Below are positions 10,881-25,016 of a DNA stretch of 64,000 nt, in pieces (the stretch's first letter is position 1; the number at the start of each line of letters is the position of its first letter). The notes below the pieces were generated by a model. That model searched no databases. It had not been told where the DNA came from and saw only the letters and a list, made by a program, of their open reading frames with translations. The translations under genes were made by a program, and so were the position numbers. Location: the NCBI GenBank assembly GCA_964017155.1, contig OZ024864.1, forward strand, positions 36,193,480 to 36,257,479, in the 5' to 3' direction. Source of the DNA: Oasisia sp. SBJ-2009. Its lineage: Eukaryota; Annelida; Polychaeta; Sabellida; Siboglinidae.

Positions 10881-12627
10881 AGCGGTATGTTACAAACATT
10901 TCTTCGCGGATTGCTTGATGAAACAAGAATGTAGATTGATTAAAGAAATTAATTAGCAGCAGATAGGGATCGTCAGGGAAATATGGCCATAATCAATTAA
11001 CACAAATTCCTGTTTTTGTTCTAGCACAATGAAGAATGCTATTTGACCCGAATCAAATAACAACCATATGCCATGGTCAGAGGAATATTTTAATAATTCA
11101 CAAGGAAGATTGGTAGCTTTTTTGTTGCCTGGATAAGAAGGACAAATAAACTAATCAACACACAGGATAACGCAATTTGGGATAGAGTGTTTCAATAGAC
11201 CACACTGCTGATGTGTTTCCACTGGTTGATCACACTTTTGACGTGGTTCCACTGGTTGATCACACTGTTGACGTGGTTCCACTAGTTGATCACACTGTTG
11301 ACGTGGTTCCATTGCTTGATAACACTGTTTATGTGGTTCCACTGGTTTATCACGCTGTTGACGTGGTTCCATTGGTTGATCACGCTGCTGACGTGTTTCC
11401 ACTACTTGATCAAAATGTTGACGTGGCGCCACTGGTTTATCACGCTGTTTCCACTAGTTGATCACATTGTTGACGTGGCTCCACTGGTTTATCACGCTGT
11501 TGACGTAGTTCCATTGGTTGATGACACTGTTGACGTCGTTCCAATGTTTGATCACACTATTGACGTCGTTCCTCTTGTTGATCACATTGTTGACTTCTTA
11601 CAACTGGTTGATCACATTGTTGACCTCTTTCCACTGGTTGATCACACTGTTGACGTCGTTCCACTGGTTGATCACACTGTTTACGTCGTTCCACTGGTTG
11701 ATCACACTGTTGGCGTCATTCCTGTGGTTAATCACACTGTTGACGTTGTTCCACTGGTTGATCACACTGTTGACGTCGTTTCACTGGTTGGTCACACGGT
11801 TGACGTCGTTCCATTGGTTGATCACACTGTTGACGTTGTTCCAATGGTTGATCACACTCTTGACGTGGTTCCAATGGTTGATCACACTCTTGACGTGGTT
11901 CCATTGGTTGATCACACTGTTGATGTGGTTTCACTGGTTTATCACGCTGATGTCGTGGTTCCAGTGGTTGATCACGCTGTTGACGTCTTTCCACTAGTTG
12001 ATCACACTGTTGACGTGGCGCCACTGGTTGATCACGCTGTTGACGTAGTTCCATTGGTTGATCACACTGTTGACGTTGTTCCAATGGTTGATCACACTAT
12101 TGATGTCGTTCCTCTGGTTGATCACATTGTTGACTTCTTACAACATGTTGATCGCACTGTTGACATCGTTCAAATGGTTGCTCACACTGTTGAAATCGTT
12201 CCATTGGTTGATCACATTGTTGACCTCGTTCCACTGGTTTGTCACACTTTTGACGTCGTTCCACTGGTTGATCACAGTGTTGACGTCATTCCTGTGGTTG
12301 ATCACACTGTTGACGTTGTTCCACTGGTTGATCACACTGTTGACGTCGTTCCACTGGGTGATCACACTGTTGACGTCGTTCCATTGGTTGATCAAATTGT
12401 TGCCCTCGTTCCATTGGTTGATCACACTGTTGACCTCGTTCCAGTGGTTGATCACACTGTTGGCTTCGTTCCTCTGGTTGATCTCACTGTTGACTTCGTT
12501 CCTCTGGTTGATCACACTGTTGACGTGGTTCCATTGGTTGATCACACTGTTGATGTGGTTCCACTGGTTTATCACGCTGTTGACGTGGTTCCACTGGTTG
12601 ATAACGATGTTGACGTGTTTCCACTAG
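9192..12627 (+). repeat. 3.4-3.7-kb higher-order repeat, copy 1
   Basis: Contains the right end of array 1, spacer 2 and the left half of array 2. The order of variants recurs from 12628 at an offset of 3,436 bp, then 3,406 bp after a 30-bp unit has been lost. Confidence 0.8.
10736..11197 (+). repeat. Spacer 2 (A1, short, 462 bp)
   Basis: First A1 spacer: GTAGCAAGTATAAGCGG, CAAGAATGTAG, TTTGACCCGAATC, CCATGGTCAGAGG. The right flanking repeat is GACCAC instead of GATCAC. It lacks the 40-bp segment of long spacers. Confidence 0.93.
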
Positions 12628-14141
12628 TTGATCACACTGTTGACGTGGCGCCACTGGTTTATCACGCTGTTTCCACTAGTGGATCACACTGTTGACGTGG
12701 CGCCACTGGTTTATCACGCTGTTGACGTAGTTCCAACGGTTGATCACACTGTTGACGTCGTTCCAATGGTTGATCACACTATTGACGTAGTTCCTATGGT
12801 TCATCACATTGTTGACTTTTTACAACTGGTTGATCACACTGTTGACTTCGTTCAAATGGTTGCTCACACTGTTGATCTCGTTCCATTGGTTGATCACATT
12901 GTTGACCTCGTTCCACTGGTTTGTCACACTTTTTACGTCGTTCCACTGGTTGATCACACTGTTGACGTCGTTCCACTGGTTGATCACAGTGTTGACGTCA
13001 TTCCTGTGGTTGATCACACTGTTGACGTTGTTCCACTGGTTGATCACACTGTTGACGTCGTTCCACTGCGTGATCACACAGTTGACGTCGTTCCATTGGT
13101 TGATCACATTGTTGCCCTCGTTCCATTGGTTGATCACACTGTTGACCTCGTTCAAGTAGTTGATCACACTGTTGGCTTCGTTCCTCTGGTTGATCACACT
13201 GTTGACGTGGTTCCATTGGTTGATCACACTGTTGATGTGGTTCCACTGGTTTATCACGCTGTTGACGTGGTTCCACTGTTTGATAACCATGTTGACGTGT
13301 TTCCACTAGTTGATCACACTGTTGACGTGGCGCCACTGGTTTATCACGCTGTTTCCACTAGTTGATCACTCTGTTGACGTGGCGCCACTGGTTTATCACG
13401 CTGTTGACGTAGTTCCATTGGTTGATCACACTGTTGACGTCGTTCCAATGGTTGATCACACTGTTGACGTCGTTCCACTGGTTGATCACACTGTTGACGT
13501 CATTCCTGTGGTTGATCACACTGTTGATGTGGTTTCACTGGTTTATCACGCTGTTGTCGTGGTTCTACTGGTTGATCACGCTGTTGACGTGTTTCCACTA
13601 GTTGATCACACTGTTGACGTGGCGCCACTGGTTTATCACGCTGTTTCCACTAGTTGATCACACTGTTGACGTGGCGCCACTGGTTTATCACGCTGTTGAC
13701 GTAGTTCCACTGGTTGATCACACTGTTGACGTCGTTCCAATGGTTGATCACACTATTGACGTAGTTCCTATGGTTCATCACATTGTTGACTTCTTACAAC
13801 TGGTTGCTTACACTGTTGACATCGTTCAAATGGTTGCTCACACTGTTGACCTCGTTCCATTGGTTGATCACATAGTTGACCTCGTTCCACTGGTTTATCA
13901 CACTGTTGACGTCGTTCCACTGGTTGATCACACTGTTAACATCGTTCACCTGGTTGACCACACTGTTGACGTCGTTCCTCTGGTTGATCACACTGTTGAC
14001 GTCGTTCCTCTGGTTGATCACACTGTTGACGTCGTTCTATTGGTTGATCACATTGTTGACCTCGTTCCATTGGTTGATCACACTGTTGACCTCGTTCCAT
14101 TGGTTGATCACACTGTTGACCTCGTTCCACTGGTTGATCAC
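11198..14141 (+). repeat. Array 2 (2.9 kb, about 98 units)
   Basis: Starts with the boundary units typical of arrays after a spacer (CACTGCTGATGTG, then CACTTTTGACGTGG). It carries several 22-bp units, and its left half is repeated in array 3 at 3,406 bp. Confidence 0.95.
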
Positions 14142-16325
14142 GGCATCGCGCACTTAGATTTTCTTTTTTGAAAAACCTGCATAGTTAGTCCCCATATACA
14201 TCAGTATGTACGCAGATGTTATTCGATGTGAATCGAGGTAACATATTGTTAAATTAATTAATAATCAACAACCAGTAGCAAGTATAAGCGGTATGTTACA
14301 AACATTTCTTCGCGGATTGCTTGATGAAACAAGAATGTAGATTGATTAAAGAAATTAATTAGCAGCAGATAGGGATCGTCAGGGAAATATGGCCATAATC
14401 AATTAACACAAATTCCTGTTTTTGTTCTAGCACAATGAAGAATGCTATTTGACCCGAATCAAATAACAACCATATGCCATGGTCAGAGGAATATTTTAAT
14501 AATTCACAAGGAAGATTGGTAGCTTTTTTGTTGCCTGGATAAGAAGGACAAATAAACTAATCAACACACAGGATAACGCAATTTGGGATAGAGTGTTTCA
14601 ATAGACCACACTGCTGATGTGTTTCCACTGGTTGATCACACTTTTGACGTGGTTCCACTGGTTGATCACACTGTTGACGTGGTTCCACTAGTTGATCACA
14701 CTGTTGACGTGGTTCCATTGCTTGATAACACTGTTTATGTGGTTCCACTGGTTTATCACGCTGTTGACGTGGTTCCATTGGTTGATCACGCTGCTGACGT
14801 GTTTCCACTACTTGATCAAAATGTTGACGTGGCGCCACTGGTTTATCACGCTGTTTCCACTAGTTGATCACATTGTTGACGTGGCTCCACTGGTTTATCA
14901 CGCTGTTGACGTAGTTCCATTGGTTGATGACACTGTTGACGTCGTTCCAATGTTTGATCACACTATTGACGTCGTTCCTCTTGTTGATCACATTGTTGAC
15001 TTCTTACAACTGGTTGATCACATTGTTGACCTCTTTCCACTGGTTGATCACACTGTTGACGTCGTTCCACTGGTTGATCACACTGTTTACGTCGTTCCAC
15101 TGGTTGATCACACTGTTGGCGTCATTCCTGTGGTTAATCACACTGTTGACGTTGTTCCACTGGTTGATCACACTGTTGACGTCGTTTCACTGGTTGGTCA
15201 CACGGTTGACGTCGTTCCATTGGTTGATCACACTGTTGACGTTGTTCCAATGGTTGATCACACTCTTGACGTGGTTCCAATGGTTGATCACACTCTTGAC
15301 GTGGTTCCATTGGTTGATCACACTGTTGATGTGGTTTCACTGGTTTATCACGCTGATGTCGTGGTTCCAGTGGTTGATCACGCTGTTGACGTCTTTCCAC
15401 TAGTTGATCACACTGTTGACGTGGCGCCACTGGTTGATCACGCTGTTGACGTAGTTCCATTGGTTGATCACACTGTTGACGTTGTTCCAATGGTTGATCA
15501 CACTATTGATGTCGTTCCTCTGGTTGATCACATTGTTGACTTCTTACAACATGTTGATCGCACTGTTGACATCGTTCAAATGGTTGCTCACACTGTTGAA
15601 ATCGTTCCATTGGTTGATCACATTGTTGACCTCGTTCCACTGGTTTGTCACACTTTTGACGTCGTTCCACTGGTTGATCACAGTGTTGACGTCATTCCTG
15701 TGGTTGATCACACTGTTGACGTTGTTCCACTGGTTGATCACACTGTTGACGTCGTTCCACTGGGTGATCACACTGTTGACGTCGTTCCATTGGTTGATCA
15801 CATTGTTGCCCTCGTTCCATTGGTTGATCACACTGTTGACCTCGTTCCAGTGGTTGATCACACTGTTGGCTTCGTTCCTCTGGTTGATCTCACTGTTGAC
15901 TTCGTTCCTCTGGTTGATCACACTGTTGACGTGGTTCCATTGGTTGATCACACTGTTGATGTGGTTCCACTGGTTTATCACGCTGTTGACGTGGTTCCAC
16001 TGGTTGATAACGATGTTGACGTGTTTCCACTAGTTGATCACACTGTTGACGTGGCGCCACTGGTTTATCACGCTGTTTCCACTAGTTGATCACTCTGTTG
16101 ACGTGGCGCCACTGGTTTATCACGCTGTTGACGTAGTTCCATTGGTTGATCACACAGTTGACGTCGTTCCAATGGTTGATCACACTGTTGACGTCGTTCC
16201 ACTGGTTGATCACACTGTTGACGTCATTCATGTGGTTGATCACACTGTTGATGTGGTTTCACTGGTTTATCACGCTGTTGTCGTGGTTCTACTGGTTGAT
16301 CACGCTGTTGCCGTGTTTCCACTAG
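12628..16325 (+). repeat. 3.4-3.7-kb higher-order repeat, copy 2
   Basis: Second copy containing spacer 3. A third copy follows from 16326 at an offset of 3,698 bp; the difference of 292 bp equals one 292-bp sub-repeat. Confidence 0.75.
14142..14603 (+). repeat. Spacer 3 (A1, short)
   Basis: 462 bp. I see no difference from spacer 2 (offset 3,406 bp), in line with a recent duplication. Confidence 0.93.
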
Positions 16326-17839
16326 TTGATCACACTGTTGACGTGGCGCCACTGGTTTATCACGCTGTTTCCACTAGTGGATCACACTGTTGACGTGGCG
16401 CCACTGGTTTATCACGCTGTTGACGTAGTTCCAACGGTTGATCACACTGTTGACGTCGTTCCAATGGTTGATCACACTATTGACGTAGTTCCTATGGTTC
16501 ATCACATTGTTGACTTTTTACAACTGGTTGATCACACTGTTGACTTCGTTCAAATGGTTGCTCACACTGTTGATCTCGTTCCATTGGTTGATCACATTGT
16601 TGACCTCGTTCCACTGGTTTGTCACACTTTTTACGTCGTTCCACTGGTTGATCACACTGTTGACGTCGTTCCACTGGTTGATCACAGTGTTGACGTCATT
16701 CCTGTGGTTGATCACACTGTTGACGTTGTTCCACTGGTTGATCACACTGTTGACGTCGTTCCACTGCGTGATCACACTGTTGACGTCGTTCCATTGGTTG
16801 ATCACATTGTTGCCCTCGTTCCATTGGTTGATCACACTGTTGACCTCGTTCAAGTAGTTGATCACACTGTTGGCTTCGTTCCTCTGGTTGATCACACTGT
16901 TGACGTGGTTCCATTGGTTGATCACACTGTTGATGTGGTTCCACTGGTTTATCACGCTGTTGACGTGGTTCCACTGTTTGATAACCATGTTGACGTGTTT
17001 CCACTAGTTGATCACACTGTTGACGTGGCGCCACTGGTTTATCACGCTGTTTCCACTAGTTGATCACTCTGTTGACGTGGCGCCACTGGTTTATCACGCT
17101 GTTGACGTAGTTCCATTGGTTGATCACACTGTTGACGTCGTTCCAATGGTTGATCACACTGTTGACGTCGTTCCACTGGTTGATCACACTGTTGACGTCA
17201 TTCCTGTGGTTGATCACACTGTTGATGTGGTTTCACTGGTTTATCACGCTGCTGTCGTGGTTCTACTGGTTGATCACGCTGTTGACGTGTTTCCACTAGT
17301 TGATCACACTGTTGACGTGGCGCCACTGGTTTATCACGCTGTTTCCACTAGTTGATCACACTGTTGACGTGGCGCCACTGGTTTATCACGCTGTTGACGT
17401 AGTTCCACTGGTTGATCACACTGTTGACGTCGTTCCAATGGTTGATCACACTATTGACGTAGTTCCTATGGTTCATCACATTGTTGACTTCTTACAACTG
17501 GTTGCTTACATTGTTGACATCGTTCAAATGGTTGCTCACCCTGTTGACCTCGTTCCATTGGTTGATCACATAGTTGACCTCGTTCCACTGGTTTATCACA
17601 CTGTTGACGTCGTTCCACTGGTTGATCACACTGTTAACATCGTTCACCTGGTTGACCACACTGTTGACGTCGTTCCTCTGGTTGATCACACTGTTGACGT
17701 CGTTCCTCTGGTTGATCACACTGTTGACGTCGTTCTATTGGTTGATCACATTGTTGACCTCGTTCCATTGGTTGATCACACTGTTGACCTCGTTCCATTG
17801 GTTGATCACACTGTTGACCTCGTTCCACTGGTTGATCAC
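14604..17839 (+). repeat. Array 3 (3.2 kb, about 108 units)
   Basis: Left part matches array 2. At about 15287 lies the interior unit (CACTCTTGACGTGGTTCCATTGG) with which arrays 5 and 7 begin directly after their spacers. It is therefore the donor side of the 5.1-kb recombination. Confidence 0.95.
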
Positions 17840-18301
17840 GGCATCGCGCACTTAGATTTTCTTTTTTGAAAAACCTGCATAGTTAGTCCCCATATACATC
17901 AGTATGTACGCAGATGTTATTCGATGTGAATCGAGGTAACATATTGTTAAATTAATTAATAATCAACAACCAGTAGCAAGTATAAGCGGTATGTTACAAA
18001 CATTTCTTCGCGGATTGCTTGATGAAACAAGAATGTAGATTGATTAAAGAAATTAATTAGCAGCAGATAGGGATCGTCAGGGAAATATGGCCATAATCAA
18101 TTAACACAAATTCCTGTTTTTGTTCTAGCACAATGAAGAATGCTATTTGACCCGAATCAAATAACAACCATATGCCATGGTCAGAGGAATATTTTAATAA
18201 TTCACAAGGAAGATTGGTAGCTTTTTTGTTGCCTGGATAAGAAGGACAAATAAACTAATCAACACACAGGATAACGCAATTTGGGATAGAGTGTTTCAAT
18301 A
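17840..18301 (+). repeat. Spacer 4 (A1, short)
   Basis: 462 bp with the GACCAC right flank, as in spacers 2 and 3. First spacer inside the 5.1-kb repeat. Confidence 0.93.
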
Positions 18302-19919
18302 GACCACACTGCTGATGTGTTTCCACTGGTTGATCACACTTTTGACGTGGTTCCACTGGTTGATCACACTGTTGACGTGGTTCCACTAGTTGATAACACT
18401 GTTTACGTGGTTCCATTGCTTGATAACACTGTTTATGTGGTTCCACTGGTTTATCACGCTGTTGACGTGGTTCCATTGGTTGATCACGCTGCTGACGTGT
18501 TTGCACTACTTGATCAAAATGTTGACGTGGCGCCACTGGTTTATCACGCTGTTTCCACTAGTTGATCACATTGTTGACGTGGCTCCACTGGTTTATCACG
18601 CTGTTGACGTAGTTCCATTGGTTGATGACACTGTTGACGTCGTTCCAATGTTTGATCACACTATTGACGTCGTTCCTCTTGTTGATCACATTGTTGACTT
18701 CTTACAACTGGTTGATCACATTGTTGACCTCTTTCCACTGGTTGATCACACTGTTGACGTCGTTCCACTGGTTGATCACACTGTTTACGTCGTTCCACTG
18801 GTTGATCACACTGTTGGCGTCATTCCTGTGGTTAATCACACTGTTGACGTTGTTCCACTGGTTGATCACACTGTTGACGTCGTTTCACTGGTTGGTCACA
18901 CGGTTGACGTCGTTCCATTGGTTTATCACACTGTTGACGTTGTTCCAATGGTTGATCACACTCTTGACGTGGTTCCAATGGTTGATCACACTCTTGACGT
19001 GGTTCCATTGGTTGATCACACTGTTGATGTGGTTTCACTGGTTTATCACGCTGATGTCGTGGTTCCAGTGGTTGATCACGCTGTTGACGTCTTTCCACTA
19101 GTTGATCACACTGTTGACGTGGCGCCACTGGTTGATCACGCTGTTGACGTAGTTCCATTGGTTGATCACACTGTTGACGTTGTTCCAATGGTTGATCACA
19201 CTATTGACGTCGTTCCTCTGGTTGATCACATTGTTGACTTCTTACAACATGTTGATCGCACTGTTGACATCGTTCAAATGGTTGCTCACACTGTTGAAAT
19301 CGTTCCATTTGTTGATCACATTGTTGACCTCGTTCCACTGGTGTCTCACACTGTTGACATCGTTCCATTGGTTGATCACACTGTTGACGTCGTTTCACTG
19401 GATGATCACAGTGTTGACGTCATTCCTGTGGTTGATCACACTGTTGACGTCGTTCCACTGGTTGATCACACTGTTAACGTCGTTCCATTGGTTGATCACA
19501 TTGTTGCCCTCGTTCCATTGGTTGATCACACTGTTGACCTCTTTCCACTGGTTGATCACACTGTTGGTCTCGTTCCTCTGGTTGATCACACTGTTGACTT
19601 CGTTCCTCTGGTTGATCACACTGTTGACGTCGTTCCACTGGTTGATCACACTGTTGACATCGTTCACCTGGTTGATCGCACTGTTGACGTCGTTCCTCTT
19701 TTTGATCACACAGTTGACGTCGTTCCACTGGTTGATCACACTGTTGACATCGTTCCTCTGGTTGATCACACTGTTGACGTCGTTCCATTGGTTGATCACA
19801 TTGTTGACCTCGTTCCTTTGGTTGATCACATTGTTGACCTCGTTCCATTGGTTGATCACACTGTTGACCTCGTTCCACTGGTTGATCACACTGTTGACAT
19901 CGTTCCACTGGTTGATCAC
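18302..19919 (+). repeat. Array 4 (1,618 bp)
   Basis: One of four arrays of exactly 1,618 bp (arrays 4, 6, 8 and 19), each between an A1 spacer on the left and an A2 spacer on the right. Contains one 22-bp unit near 18545. Confidence 0.95.
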
Positions 19920-20382
19920 GGCATCGCGCACTTAGATTTTCTTTTTTCAAAAAACCTGCATAGTTAGTCCCCATTTACGTCAGTATGTACGCATTAGTTA
20001 TTCGATGTGAATCGAGGTAACATATTGTTAAATTAATTAATAATCAACTACCAATAGCAATTATAAGCGGTATGTTACAAACATTTCTTCGCGGATTGCT
20101 TGATGAAACAAGACTGTAGATTGATTAAACTAATTAATTAGCAGCAGATAGGGATCGTCAGGGAAATATGGCCATAATCAATCAACACAAATTCCTGTTT
20201 TTGTTCTGGCACAATGAAGAATGCTTTTTGAAGCGAATCAAATAACAACCATATGCCATCGTGAGAGGAATATTTTCATAATTCACAAGGAAGATTAGTA
20301 GCTTTTTGGTTGCCTGGATAAGAAGGACAAATAAACTAATCATCACACAGGACGACGAAATTTGGGATAGACTGTTTCAATA
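19920..20382 (+). repeat. Spacer 5 (A2, short)
   Basis: 463 bp. First A2 spacer: CTACCAATAGCAATTATAAG, AGACTGTAGATTGATTAAAC, TTTTTGAAGCGAATC, CATCGTGAGAGG. The following array lacks the usual boundary units. Confidence 0.93.
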
Positions 20383-22936
20383 GATCACACTCTTGACGTG
20401 GTTCCATTGGTTGATCACACTGTTGATGTGGTTTCACTGGTTTATCACGCTGATGTCGTGGTTCCAGTGGTTGATCACGCTGTTGACGTCTTTCCACTAG
20501 TTGATCACACTGTTGACGTGGCGCCACTGGTTGATCACGCTGTTGACGTAGTTCCATTGGTTGATCACACTGTTGACGTTGTTCCAATGGTTGATCACAC
20601 TATTGATGTCGTTCCTCTGGTTGATCACATTGTTGACTTCTTACAACATGTTGATCGCACTGTTGACATCGTTCAAATGGTTGCTCACACTGTTGAAATC
20701 GTTCCATTGGTTGATCACATTGTTGACCTCGTTCCACTGGTTTGTCACACTTTTGACGTCGTTCCACTGGTTGATCACAGTGTTGACGTCATTCCTGTGG
20801 TTGATCACACTGTTGACGTTGTTCCACTGGTTGATCACACTGTTGACGTCGTTCCACTGGGTGATCACACTGTTGACGTCGTTCCATTGGTTGATCACAT
20901 TGTTGCCCTCGTTCCATTGGTTGATCACACTGTTGACCTCGTTCCAGTGGTTGATCACACTGTTGGCTTCGTTCCTCTGGTTGATCTCACTGTTGACTTC
21001 GTTCCTCTGGTTGATCACACTGTTGACGTGGTTCCATTGGTTGATCACACTGTTGATGTGGTTCCACTGGTTTATCACGCTGTTGACGTGGTTCCACTGG
21101 TTGATAACGATGTTGACGTGTTTCCACTAGTTGATCACACCGTTGACGTGGCGCCACTGGTTTATCACGCTGTTTCCACTAGTTGATCACTCTGTTGACG
21201 TGGCGCCACTGGTTTATCACGCTGTTGACGTAGTTCCATTGGTTGATCACACAGTTGACGTCGTTCCAATGGTTGATCACACTGTTGACGTCGTTCCACT
21301 GGTTGATCACACTGTTGACGTCATTCATGTGGTTGATCACACTGTTGATGTGGTTTCACTGGTTTATCACGCTGTTGTCGTGGTTCTACTGGTTGATCAC
21401 GCTGTTGACGTGTTTCCACTAGTTGATCACACTGTTGACGTGGCGCCACTGGTTTATCACGCTGTTTCCACTAGTGGATCACACTGTTGACGTGGCGCCA
21501 CTGGTTTATCACGCTGTTGACGTAGTTCCAACGGTTGATCACACTGTTGACGTCGTTCCAATGGTTGATCACCCTATTGACGTAGTTCCTATGGTTCATC
21601 ACATTGTTGACTTTTTACAACTGGTTGATCACACTGTTGACTTCGTTCAAATGGTTGCTCACACTGTTGATCTCGTTCCATTGGTTGATCACATTGTTGA
21701 CCTCGTTCCACTGGTTTGTCACACTTTTTACGTCGTTCCACTGGTTGATCACACTGTTGACGTCGTTCCACTGGTTGATCACAGTGTTGACGTCATTCCT
21801 GTGGTTGATCACACTGTTGACGTTGTTCCACTGGTTGATCACACTGTTGACGTCGTTCCACTGCGTGATCACACTGTTGACGTCGTTCCATTGGTTGATC
21901 ACATTGTTGCCCTCGTTCCATTGGTTGATCACACTGTTGACCTCGTTCAAGTAGTTGATCACACTGTTGGCTTCGTTCCTCTGGTTGATCACACTGTTGA
22001 CGTGGTTCCATTGGTTGATCACACTGTTGATGTGGTTCCACTGGTTTATCACGCTGTTGACGTGGTTCCACTGTTTGATAACCATGTTGACGTGTTTCCA
22101 CTAGTTGATCACACTGTTGACGTGGCGCCACTGGTTTATCACGCTGTTTCCACTAGTTGATCACTCTGTTGACGTGGCGCCACTGGTTTATCACGCTGTT
22201 GACATAGTTCCATTGGTTGATCACACTGTTGACGTCGTTCCAATGGTTGATCACACTGTTGACGTCGTTCCACTGGTTGATCACACTGTTGACGTCATTC
22301 CTGTGGTTGATCACACTGTTGATGTGGTTTCACTGGTTTATCACGCTGTTGTCGTGGTTCTACTGGTTGATCACGCTGTTGACGTGTTTCCACTAGTTGA
22401 TCACACTGTTGACGTGGCGCCACTGGTTTATCACGCTGTTTCCACTAGTTGATCACACTGTTGACGTGGCGCCACTGGTTTATCACGCTGTTGACGTAGT
22501 TCCACTGGTTGATCACACTGTTGACGTCGTTCCAATGGTTGATCACACTATTGACGTAGTTCCTATGGTTCATCACATTGTTGACTTCTTACAACTGGTT
22601 GCTTACACTGTTGACATCGTTCAAATGGTTGCTCACACTGTTGACCTCGTTCCATTGGTTGATCACATAGTTGACCTCGTTCCACTGGTTTATCACACTG
22701 TTGACGTCGTTCCACTGGTTGATCACACTGTTAACATCGTTCACCTGGTTGACCACACTGTTGACGTCGTTCCTCTGGTTGATCACACTGTTGACGTCGT
22801 TCCTCTGGTTGATCACACTGTTGACGTCGTTCTATTGGTTGATCACATTGTTGACCTCGTTCCATTGGTTGATCACACTGTTGACCTCGTTCCATTGGTT
22901 GATCACACTGTTGACCTCGTTCCACTGGTTGATCAC
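20383..22936 (+). repeat. Array 5 (2,554 bp)
   Basis: Begins GATCACACTCTTGACGTGG, an interior unit joined directly to the spacer: the breakpoint of the 5.1-kb repeat. The remainder follows array 3 from 15287 on at 5,097 bp. Confidence 0.95.
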
Positions 22937-23398
22937 GGCATCGCGCACTTAGATTTTCTTTTTTGAAAAACCTGCATAGTTAGTCCCCATATACATCAGT
23001 ATGTACGCAGATGTTATTCGATGTGAATCGAGGTAACATATTGTTAAATTAATTAATAATCAACAACCAGTAGCAAGTATAAGCGGTATGTTACAAACAT
23101 TTCTTCGCGGATTGCTTGATGAAAAAAGAATGTAGATTGATTAAAGAAATTAATTAGCAGCAGATAGGGATCGTCAGGGAAATATGGCCATAATCAATTA
23201 ACACAAATTCCTGTTTTTGTTCTAGCACAATGAAGAATGCTATTTGACCCGAATCAAATAACAACCATATGCCATGGTCAGAGGAATATTTTAATAATTC
23301 ACAAGGAAGATTGGTAGCTTTTTTGTTGCCTGGATAAGAAGGACAAATAAACTAATCAACACACAGGATAACGCAATTTGGGATAGAGTGTTTCAATA
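22937..23398 (+). repeat. Spacer 6 (A1, short)
   Basis: 462 bp. Like spacer 4, apart from a private change in GATGAAAAAAGAATG (C to A). Confidence 0.93.
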
Positions 23399-25016
23399 GA
23401 CCACACTGCTGATGTGTTTCCACTGGTTGATCACACTTTTGACGTGGTTCCACTGGTTGATCACACTGTTGACGTGGTTCCACTAGTTGATAACACTGTT
23501 TACGTGGTTCCATTGCTTGATAACACTGTTTATGTGGTTCCACTGGTTTATCACGCTGTTGACGTGGTTCCATTGGTTGATCACGCTGCTGACGTGTTTG
23601 CACTACTTGATCAAAATGTTGACGTGGCGCCACTGGTTTATCACGCTGTTTCCACTAGTTGATCACATTGTTGACGTGGCTCCACTGGTTTATCACGCTG
23701 TTGACGTAGTTCCATTGGTTGATGACACTGTTGACGTCGTTCCAATGTTTGATCACACTATTGACGTCGTTCCTCTTGTTGATCACATTGTTGACTTCTT
23801 ACAACTGGTTGATCACATTGTTGACCTCTTTCCACTGGTTGATCACACTGTTGACGTCGTTCCACTGGTTGATCACACTGTTTACGTCGTTCCACTGGTT
23901 GATCACACTGTTGGCGTCATTCCTGTGGTTAATCACACTGTTGACGTTGTTCCACTGGTTGATCACACTGTTGACGTCGTTTCACTGGTTGGTCACACGG
24001 TTGACGTCGTTCCATTGGTTTATCACACTGTTGACGTTGTTCCAATGTTTGATCACACTCTTGACGTGGTTCCAATGGTTGATCACACTCTTGACGTGGT
24101 TCCATTGGTTGATCACACTGTTGATGTGGTTTCACTGGTTTATCACGCTGATGTCGTGGTTCCAGTGGTTGATCACGCTGTTGACGTCTTTCCACTAGTT
24201 GATCACACTGTTGACGTGGCGCCACTGGTTGATCACGCTGTTGACGTAGTTCCATTGGTTGATCACACTGTTGACGTTGTTCCAATGGTTGATCACACTA
24301 TTGACGTCGTTCCTCTGGTTGATCACATTGTTGACTTCTTACAACATGTTGATCGCACTGTTCACATCGTTCAAATGGTTGCTCACACTGTTGAAATCGT
24401 TCCATTTGTTGATCACATTGTTGACCTCGTTCCACTGGTGTCTCACACTGTTGACATCGTTCCATTGGTTGATCACACTGTTGACGTCGTTTCACTGGAT
24501 GATCACAGTGTTGACGTCATTCCTGTGGTTGATCACACTGTTGACGTCGTTCCACTGGTTGATCACACTGTTAACGTCGTTCCATTGGTTGATCACATTG
24601 TTGCCCTCGTTCCATTGGTTGATCACACTGTTGACCTCTTTCCACTGGTTGATCACACTGTTGGTCTCGTTCCTCTGGTTGATCACACTGTTGACTTCGT
24701 TCCTCTGGTTGATCACACTGTTGACGTCGTTCCACTGGTTGATCACACTGTTGACATCGTTCACCTGGTTGATCGCACTGTTGACGTCGTTCCTCTTTTT
24801 GATCACACAGTTGACGTCGTTCCACTGGTTGATCACACTGTTGACATCGTTCCTCTGGTTGATCACACTGTTGACGTCGTTCCATTGGTTGATCACATTG
24901 TTGACCTCGTTCCTTTGGTTGATCACATTGTTGACCTCGTTCCATTGGTTGATCACACTGTTGACCTCGTTCCACTGGTTGATCACACTGTTGACATCGT
25001 TCCACTGGTTGATCAC
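23399..25016 (+). repeat. Array 6 (1,618 bp)
   Basis: Copy of array 4 at 5,097 bp with a handful of point differences (for example CCAATGTTTGATC near 24046 and GTTCACATC near 24361). Confidence 0.95.

Larger units (their letters stand above)
15287..20383 (+). repeat. 5.1-kb higher-order repeat, copy 1
   Basis: Right part of array 3, spacer 4 (A1), array 4 and spacer 5 (A2). The next copy follows at 5,097 bp with few substitutions. Confidence 0.85.
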
